Source of the DNA: Miscanthus floridulus
Lineage: Eukaryota > Streptophyta > Magnoliopsida > Poales > Poaceae
Assembly: GCF_019320115.1 (NCBI RefSeq)
Contig: NC_089582.1
Location: forward strand, 122,351,259-122,415,258
Reading direction: 5' to 3'
DNA length: 64,000 bases
Under the pieces are notes generated by a model. It was not told the DNA's origin. It ran no database searches and saw only the letters and a program-made list of their open reading frames with translations. Both the position numbers and the translations under genes were made by a program. Shown here one piece after another: positions 56,117 to 64,000 of this stretch; position 1 is the stretch's first letter, and every line of letters starts with the position of its first letter.

Positions 56117-56388
56117 CCGGAACGTGTAGATAGCTGTCATGGAGCAGCAGCAACATGCCTTCATGCTCCAGCAGCAACAACAGCAGATGACGATGCCACA
56201 GCAGCAGCAACAAGCTCCTTACAATCCGTTCGCCGACCCATATATGCACGCCGGCGCCCACCCTTACGGCGCAGGGATGCAGCTCCATGCAAGCAACGTA
56301 TACACTGGAACTGGGATGGATGATGTAGCGCTGCACAGAATCTGCTGTCTGGTTCTGACAGACAGCTTCCGTTCTTTTATTCTTCTTT

Positions 56389-58117
56389 GAGTAAAATACA
56401 CCGGAGGTCCATTAACTTTCGGTGAAGTGTCATCTAGATCCATCAACTTTGAAACTGCATGTTTGGGTCCATTAACTTTCGTTTTATGTCATCTAGGTCC
56501 ATCAACTTTGACTCATGCATTTTTGGTCCATGACCTTTTAAAATGGTTCACTGCAGGTCCACGCATGCATGCACACACGTTGACTTTTTACGTCGGTGGA
56601 GCCATGCCTGCACTCGCCGCCGTCGCTCGTCTACCGGGCATGCATGCGTGTTTTCCTGCTCGAATCATGACAGGGTTAGTGCTTGCACGGCCTTGAGCGG
56701 CGTGACCATGCTAAGCGACGTGCCGAACCGGTCCGTGACGTCCACGTCGGCCGGCTGCATCCCCTCGGGTAGCCTCCACTCGAAGGCGTGCAGCATAGAG
56801 GCCAGGAGCAGCGTCACCACCCTTGTCGCCATGGGCAGGCCCGGGCACTCCCTCCGCCCGGCCCCGAACGGCATGAACTCCAGCCGCCCGTCCTTGCTAC
56901 GGAAGTCCACGTCCGTGCCCACAAACCGCTCCGGCACGAACTCCTCGGGCCGTGGCCACGCCCCTGGGTCGCGCATGATCGCCCACAGATTGATGATCAC
57001 CTTGGTGCCGGCGGGCACCGCGAAGCCGCCCACCTCCGCGCCGTCGGCCATGGCCTCGTGCGGCATCAGCAGCGGGCTCGGCGGGTGCAGGCGCATGTAC
57101 TCCATCACTACGGCTCGGAGGTACGGCAGCCTGTCGATGTCCGACTCGTCCGGGTGAGGCTTGGAGACCAGCGCGTCCCGCAGCTCTTCACGGACCTTGG
57201 CCATCACGGTCGGGTGCCGGAGCAGCTCGGCTATCGTCCACTCCACCGAGATCGTGTTTGTGTCCGTCCCGGCGGCGAAGAGATCCTGCGCGTGGATGGA
57301 AAAGTAAAATAAATGCTCCTGACTGATTAGTTGAGAGTATCAATTCCAAGCGAGCTGATTGCTCACGTACCAAAAGAAAAGATTTGATCGTTTCAAGGCT
57401 GAGTTGATCCGTCGAGTGAAGCTGAAGCAACACATCCAGGAAATCATTTTTCCTGTCGCCGTCGCCTGCGCTCAGACGGCAGCCGATGATAGGGTCGAAG
57501 AAGTCGTAGAACTTCCTGACGTGCTCGGCGGTGCGCCGGCGGCGGCCCTGCAAGTCGAGCACGGAGAGTGCAGGGAAGAGGTCCGACAGGTTGGGCTTCA
57601 GCTTCACGACTTCCTCCACGGTGTTCCTGACCAGCGTCTCCAGCTCCTGCACGCGGTCGGAGCTCAGGTCCACTATGTCCTCGGAGAAGAGCACGTTGGA
57701 CACGAGGTTGAGCACTCCCGAGAACAACACGCGCCACACGCCCGGCGCGGCGGCTGAGGCAGCGGACGAGCTCGCGAACCTTCTCCTCCCCCACGGCGCT
57801 GCAGATGAGCCATGGTAGGGTCGGAGCTTCCATTTTCGTCATGATTCGAGCAGGAAAACACACATGCATGCTCGGCAGACGAGCGACGGCGGCGAGTGCA
57901 GGCATGGCTCCACCGACGTAAAAAGTCAACGTGCGTGCATGCATGCGTGGACCTGTAGTGAACCATTTTAAAAGGTCATGGACCAAAAATGCATGAGTCA
58001 AAGTTGATGGACCTAAATGACACAAAACGAAAGTTAATGGACCCAAACATGCAGTTTCAAAGTTGGACCTAGATGACACTTCACCGAAAGTTAATGTACC
58101 TCCGGTGTATTTTACTC
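56389..58117. mobile_element. Pack-MULE with a captured P450 fragment
   Basis: Inverted ends of about 280 bp (56389-56672 and 57836-58117) start GAGTAAAATACACCGGAGGT and are closely similar throughout. TTCTTCTTT is duplicated at 56380-56388 and 58118-58126, the 9-bp Mutator signature. There is no transposase; the 1.16-kb interior is host-gene sequence on the minus strand. This is the textbook layout of a Pack-MULE. Confidence 0.94.
56673..57835 (-). pseudogene. cytochrome P450 fragment (CYP76-like) captured by the Pack-MULE
   Basis: Two exons: about 57370-57800 (LICSAVGEEKVRELVRCLSR, then FSGVLNLVSNVLFSEDIVDL) and about 56673-57287. The second has the I-helix AAGTDTNT, the K-helix EYMRLHPPSPLLMPHEA, PERF, and the heme loop FMPFGAGRRECPG. 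The original C-terminus runs into the inverted repeat, which supplies a stop. The N-terminal 150 or so residues, including the membrane anchor, are missing, and a frameshift near 57740 separates two parts of exon 1. P450s of this family oxidise small terpenoid-like or xenobiotic molecules at the ER; this copy cannot make a functional enzyme. Confidence 0.85.
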
Positions 58118-58126
58118 TTCTTCTTT

Positions 58127-58527
58127 CTTTTGCATTTATTTTCCATTGTAAGAATTGTGTTAGGACTAGAACTATGGAAAAGGACATAGACCTGATGCTG
58201 TGGACAGGAAGTGAAATGCAGGTATGAATATGATAGTGTTTCTGGGTCATAGATAATTCAAGCAAAAATCTGTACGGCCTCGTCTACAAGCACCAAGCAT
58301 AAATTCACAAGCTCAGTCATGCCACATTGCTACACGTCAAAAGCTTCCAGACCTACAGTACAGAACCAAAACACGCATGTTTTAAACTACCAAACTATCA
58401 ACCTCTATAGAGATCTTCTAGTCTTTCACACACTAATTAAACAGATCATACAGCGTTACAAAGGTTGTACAGCTACAAGTGAAGAACTTAAGCTCACTAA
58501 AGCACTGCTTCATGGCCTAGGAACGTT
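58127..58527. other. spacer, 3' flank of the TOR1-like gene
   Basis: Likely 3' UTR of the minus-strand TOR1-like gene at its right part. Nothing else seen. Confidence 0.4.
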
Positions 58528-61500
58528 TCACATTGCAGTGGCCAGGATAGTTTCATTTTCTCTGCACACTCTGGTTGAAATTTTCCTGCAAAAACAGAAT
58601 GGGTGTGTGAGTAACACAAGACATCCAGATTAAGTAGGAGGATTGATGACATGAGTTTAATTTTTGGCAACGAACAACATTTATTACCTGCATGGGCCAA
58701 GCTCAAAAGCTTTGGTCAGTTTAAATGCGAGCTGTGCAATTGCAATCCTCAAGGCTGGTTCCGTGGATACACCTGCTGCAGCTTCCTCCAATGCAGAAAG
58801 GAACTCCTTTTGTGCTCTCACAGATGCAAATAGCTGACTTGGCTTATAAATCGTGCTTAAATCTGCTAACTGGGGCAACACATGCAAATCAAAGTGGCAA
58901 GAGTAAGTTCCACAAGCTTTTGTTAGACTCATTACTGTACGATAGCAGATACCCAGATGCAATTTTTGGATTGCAAAGCATGAAAGGAATAAGCTACGGG
59001 TTACATATATAGTCCTGGACTAGCCTTGCACAGCAAGGAAACCGAGTTCCAATCTAATATGTAAAACAAATTCTAGTGAAGTTACCTGCTGAAGCCAAGG
59101 CAGTGCCAAGTCGAAGAACTTTTTATTAAGAAACTGGTCGGCTATAACCCTCAAAAGCTCACTTGCTGTCTCGCACGACAACTTCTCAAGAACTGGTCCA
59201 GTTCTATCCATTAGGTCAATCAGATCATCATAATCACGACAGTTCAGGGCTTCCATGTATGCAGGCTCCATGCCATCAGTATCTTGAAACTCACCAGGCT
59301 GATTAGAGGCACATAATGCATTTCGCAGTCCTGATTGCTCACAGGAACTGGTAAATGAAACTGGATAAGTCCCTTTAACCCCTGGTGCTCGACTTCTTGC
59401 TGAGCTTGGAACATATCTTCCCAAGTTACTCTCTGAGCTCACAGGCTCAAACTTCCTAACTTTACTGCGAACATGATCCTTTGGAAATTCAGCTCCCTCT
59501 TTAGAACACATGTTTGAGCCCCGAGATGGTAGATCACGCATCCACTTCTTCTCATGTTTCAACTGTGAGATTGGTGGTGGCTTGTAGTTAACATCCACAG
59601 ATGATCTAGGTGTAGAAGTAGAAAGCCTAGGCAAAGAAGAGACGCTTTGGTTCTTAAAGTATTTGGAGCCAGGAAGATGATACCGGCTTTCGCTCTGAGT
59701 AATTGTATACACAGTTTTGTCTACAGCATTCTCCAAGTTGTGCACCTTCAAATTTAGCACAGACATGTTCTCCGCTGAGCTAGCCATAAATTCCTACAAT
59801 GAGAGGGGGGTAATCATTTGAGAAAAGATATGAAGTCACTTCTTTACATACATGGTGTCTTCATATGAATTTGCAGATGGTGCATAGTTTTTTCCTACAT
59901 GATGCAGTGGCAAGGTAAAACTTGACAGAATTTGATGACGATCATCCTTACCATCAATATGCATTGCCATTTTTACTTAAATTGGCAAGTGGAGAGTTTG
60001 AAGAAAGTAAAATGTAAAAATAAGACAACAGATTCACAGTTCAGGGTGCCAGTGTTCAACAAAATCATAAATAACCAAGAAGCTTAACAATATTGTAGGC
60101 TAGTATAAGAACATAAAGTGCACACTGAAGAACTGCAACTAATTTGAAATGATATTATACATCCCACATGTTCGAGAAAAAATATTATACATCCCATATA
60201 GCTGGAATTATTAGCTTTGCAGTATAACTTACACTATTACCACATTGATCGATATATATACAACTCCATAATTAGGTAAATATAGACACAAATCAAATTG
60301 ACAATATCTTCACAACTCAAAGCATGACAGTTACCTGCAACAAATCAAAAAAAATTGTTTGCTTCCTCTCCATCTCTTGAAGTTGCTTCCTAACAATGGC
60401 CAATTCATTCATAGCACTCAGACAACAACTATGTGCGCCATGAGCAGTAACATCTGTAATTGTCGAGTCTATGCTCTTACTTTCTCGACCCCTGGGACAT
60501 TGTTCCGTAACTTGTGTTGAATCACAATCTTCAGTGCATTCCTGAGCAGTAGTGACATGCTTTGTCTCACAACTCCTGCTGGCTACTTCTGACACAGAGG
60601 AGCATTCTTGTTTATCATCCATAATGTCATAGTCAAACTTACTGTCTACATCAACGCTTTCATATGCATTTCTCTTTGCATCTTTTAGGATGCAGACTTT
60701 ACTGGATCCCTTCTCATCATTGTCAACCAGTGGCATCATATTCTGCTTTGGAACTGACACCTCAACACGCCAATCACCAGACTTCATTCGCTGCAAATTT
60801 GCAGCATTGTTTAGGGCAACTTTGTTGATAGACAAAGGAGACCTCCGCTTTGCTGAACTGATAGAACTACCACTGATAACAGATACGGAAGGCCCATGGT
60901 CTGTTCTCCTAAAAGAAGTATCTCTTGATCCTCCATCATGTATACTTCTAGCGTCATGATGGTCTCCAAAGAAGTTCTCTGTGAGAACACATTGATAGGC
61001 AATAGAAAATAAGCTATGTTAGTGACTCTGTTTGACTACAAGCAAAATGCAGAAGCAATAAAGAGAACATGTGAAAAAAATAGTAGAAGGATCTCATTAG
61101 CTAGCAGCATTACACGTTAATCATAAACCATAAGGCATTAACATGGTATTGTAGTATTCTTTAATAGCCATTTAAACTCACACTTTCTTTTGAATAATAG
61201 AACTCAAAGAAAGGTTGGAATCCATGGGTTGTGTAACATTAACCATGATCCGCAAAAAAAAAAAAATCTAAGAGCAATTGCTGCCTCAGCAACTAGGATA
61301 CTTTTTCAGTTATTTGACTCTTTTAGTTGATTAATTATCTGAGTTAAGATGCATAATCTTGGAAGAGTTGACAAATGAGAATAGAGTTGCTTATATACAG
61401 AAACATCATGTGAGTTCTGCTTAGCTTATTTATTTTGGTAATAAAATATTTTTTAATGAAGAACAAGAAAGATATATGTATGTTAACTTTTTATAAAATA

Positions 61501-63059
61501 AAGATTAACGGATTTGAAATAAATCAAGAAAACAAACAGTGTTATATCTGTTTTGATCAATATCAACTGTTAAATGTAAATTAAAGGAACATCTTTTGTA
61601 CCTTTTGTTGATGATCCAGCTTCTGATGGTTCAGGAGTATGAGACCCTGGAATAGCTTTCCACAGCTGAATTGCATGTATAATGGCATCACGTACTGGTT
61701 TTACCTAGCATAGGAGGCATGAAGTCAGTAAACCAAAAAAAGAAATATGTTACAGCATAAATTCCACAGGTACAAGGGAGTGAAGGGATACAATACCTTG
61801 TCAAATTTACTGCGCTCAAGGGAGCGAAGGCAGGAAGTTCTGAAAGAGGAAACCAAATACCCAGAACTGACCGCAATACTTGAAAGAGCTAGTGAGGCAG
61901 CCTTTCTTGTATTCCAGTCAGTACTCTTCAGCGCATCCATAATACTTGTTAGAGCTGATGATAACGCCTGCTCTGTAGAAGCACCTTCAGCCTGAAAAAG
62001 AGGGGCGCAGGAAAAAACAAGTACACTAACACAATGTAAGATCTTATGGTAGATTGGTAGTTATAAGCTATGAAACCAAACTGAAGATGAAGATGATTAC
62101 TGTACTTCTTGAAAGATATTAAGAAGTGCTGCTGAATTTACACCATATATTAGTGATCAATCAATCTAGCAATCCGATGCATGAATCTAGACTTGAGGAA
62201 GCAAGAAAGCCATGCGGCTTTGTAGGAAGATTGCAGTATTTCCAATCTGACTAACCATTGATTAAATAGCAAATATTACACAGAAGAATATTTCTTTCTC
62301 ATGATACTAATTATAAGGTCAGATGAACATGCAAAGTCATCTGTATAACATGAAAAGCCTGTGAAAATGTGCTTACACACGAAGAGGTCTTAGTGGATTG
62401 GTATTGCTTACACAAACAAAAGCAAGAGTGCAAACCTGAATAATGCTTCTTATCAAGTCAATCGCAGCGGGCTTCGCCATGAAATGGGGATTCTTGAGCA
62501 GCTTAACAACACGGGCAAGCATCTGTGGGAGCACAGGCCCAGGGAAGTAATTGCTCTCATCTATAACCTTGGCCAGGCACAGTGCTGCCCCAGCCTGAAT
62601 ATATCTATTCTGTTCACCCAATGATTCAAACAAGGGGCGCACCAATGTCACCAACGCTGCACCACCATCCCCATAACTTCTGGCACACATTGCAAGGGTA
62701 CCACAAGTGTCAACACATGCATCTCTAACAACTGAATCGGTGTCCTTCAGGCGCTTAACCACACTGGACACCATTTTCGCCATGTGTGGTGCCAATAGGT
62801 TTCCATGTAGTCGTGCCAGAGTGCCAATCACCTTGATGCACTCCTTCCGCACTGCACTCTTCTGCTCAGCATCAGTGTCAATGACACATGACAAGAAGGG
62901 CCCAATCATGTCAGGGGCCAGGGTATCCGCCGTCTTCTCGAGCTCATCCAATCCAATCTGGTAAGTGTCTCGGTCACCAATCTTGTTAACAGCTTGGAAC
63001 AGCTTGTGCTTCAACTCAAATACGGCCTTGCCCTTTGTAGTAACCACACTGGACTTCAT
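58528..63059 (-). CDS. TORTIFOLIA1/SPIRAL2-like microtubule-associated protein
   Basis: Exons on the minus strand: 62436-63059, 61797-61991, 61704-61602 (as 61602-61704), 60335-60978, 59086-59793, 58688-58869, 58528-58585; total 2514 nt, 837 aa, no internal stop. The N-terminal 290 residues are HEAT-type helical repeats (FELKHKLFQAVNKIGDRDTY, TDSVVRDACVDTCGTLAMCA, LKSTDWNTRKAASLALSSIA) that bind microtubules. A variable serine-rich linker follows. A coiled-coil ELAIVRKQLQEMERKQTIFF is next, then a conserved C-terminal domain (AYMEALNCRDYDDLIDLMDR, VSTEPALRIAIAQLAFKL). Family members bind cortical microtubules, stabilise minus ends and set the handedness or straightness of growth. Confidence 0.93.
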
Positions 63060-64000
63060 CTTGGTGCTTTGATACTATCACAGGATAACGCTCCCTGAAC
63101 AGCAGCAGAGAGCTCACAGGAAAACTTACAAGGAGAGGGACAGTGCCTTCCCCAACAGGGGAACAGAGGCAGTGTTTCCTGTACCTTGCCCACCCATTCC
63201 TTTACCTGATCTGAAACACAAAACATACATGAATTCAAATAAGGAATCAGATACACCTGGGAGGCAACAAAAATTGAGCATTCAGTAAGAGAATGACAAA
63301 TCTGAGTCCGAAAACAATAAGATCATCCACACGAAGATCCAATTGGAACACTGGTTCGATTCAGAAATGTACCGACACATAAAATAACTAACTAAAACCA
63401 ACCAAGAAAAACTAAGCGTCAGTGAACTTCAGATAAGCAACACCAGGCCCGTATCTCGCCCTTACACTTGCCGCATTGCTCGCGCATTAAACACTACAAA
63501 TATAGAGATCAGAGAGCAATCTGGGCACATCCAAGCGAAAAACAAAATCACACGCATACGAGAGTAGCCTAAAAACGGAAGCACACTACTCCCACCAACC
63601 ATTGGGAGGGAAATTTTTGTGAAATCGCCGGTTGCCCGGCTCCATCCCCACTCCCGTATGTCCTACCTCCAAGAGGAATCTCACAGAAACTAAATCGCGT
63701 AGCGAAACAAGGACACCCACTTGACTAATTAAGCAGCCGCAAATGCCACGCAGGTTGTGAGGTTGAGGTTGAGGAGGAGCAGCGCGTACAGCGGGAGTAG
63801 CAGGGATGCTCGGAGATCTCTCCGTGCGAGAGCCCGCCCGGAGGAGCACCACAGCACGCCCAGGCTTGGAACGGAAGCCCTCGCCTACGCCTAGTAGGGA
63901 TTTGAATTGGTTGGGCTCCGGCTCTTTCACTTTCTCTCTCTACACTTTTTTCCTCTCTCTCCCACGCCGAGGAGAGCGCCAACTCCGAGGACAAGTCATC
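63060..64000 (-). promoter_or_regulatory. 5' UTR, leader intron(s) and promoter-proximal region of the TOR1-like gene
   Basis: Sequence upstream of the start codon to the window end. A pyrimidine-rich stretch at about 63925-63965 (GAGAGAGAAAG on the minus strand) resembles a grass 5' UTR/initiator region. Splice-like CAG|G sites near 63120 and 63210 suggest a leader intron. The transcription start is not determinable and may lie near or beyond the window edge. Confidence 0.4.

Larger units (their letters stand above)
54840..56388 (+). pseudogene. clathrin-assembly (ANTH/AP180-type) gene C-terminal remnant
   Basis: Flanking the hAT element are pieces of a Q-rich protein end. The left piece at about 54930-54986 has MYDPFNTSKIPLPQPG. 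The right piece from 56139 has MEQQQHAFMLQQQQQQM, APYNPFADPYMHAGAHPYG and stops at 56390 after reading into unrelated sequence. NPF/DPF tripeptides and glutamine runs are typical of the clathrin- and adaptor-binding tails of plant ANTH proteins. The two pieces do not join in one frame when the hAT element is removed (a TAG intervenes), and no ANTH domain exists upstream. So this is a remnant. The assignment rests on low-complexity sequence and is tentative. Confidence 0.4.

Noticed and set aside
56102..56336. Histidine/leucine-rich minus-strand frame at 56016-56336
   Set aside because: Antisense of the CAG-repeat-rich clathrin-assembly tail.
56665..57739. Functional cytochrome P450 gene
   Set aside because: It lacks the N-terminal third, has a frameshift, and is enclosed by Mutator inverted repeats.

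Overview
The window is nuclear DNA of a grass, probably a panicoid/PACMAD species. The evidence is spliced GT-AG (and two GC-AG) genes, GC-rich first exons, grass MITE families, an Au-type SINE and dense nested transposons. No prokaryotic, organellar or viral gene cluster is present. All identities come from reading translations by eye; no database search was run.

Layout: 1-4242 is the 5' LTR plus an open gag frame of a Ty1-copia retrotransposon on the minus strand, running off the left edge. 4243-4845 is a broken GC-rich gene remnant. 5243-6553 is an intronless, divergent NAC gene. 8233-16329 is Mediator subunit 8 (MED8, 12 exons), with an ORF1-only LINE-like insertion in intron 7. 16945-23443 (minus) is a DUF4220/DUF594 membrane-protein gene broken by a Mutator-like element, a 947-bp copia deletion derivative and a 1-nt frameshift. 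23597-33454 is a PIF/Harbinger transposon with four in-frame TAG codons. Nested in it (23787-29330) is an apparently intact mariner-like element with a 596-aa DD39D transposase and an unexpected second, convergent gene.

35515-35877 (minus) encodes a small secreted-peptide-like precursor, with a long fold-back just upstream. 38509-41317 is a major-facilitator transporter of the NIAP/OCT7 type. 42146-46501 is a 2.18-kb tandem duplication carrying exon fragments of an SH3P2-like BAR-domain gene. 46968-51540 is a STRUBBELIG-family LRR receptor pseudokinase (16 exons) hosting a MITE in a splice donor and a SINE in an intron. 52165-54325 is a nuclear gene for an organellar uS15 ribosomal protein. 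54840-58126 is a clathrin-assembly (ANTH) gene remnant split by a hAT element and a Pack-MULE carrying a CYP76-like P450 fragment. 58528-63059 (minus) is a TORTIFOLIA1/SPIRAL2-like microtubule protein.

The host genes are unrelated housekeeping or signalling genes and do not form a pathway cluster. The accessory interest lies in the transposons. The exon joins for MED8, NIAP-like, SRF, uS15, TOR1-like and the mariner transposase each sum to a multiple of three without internal stops, which supports those gene models.
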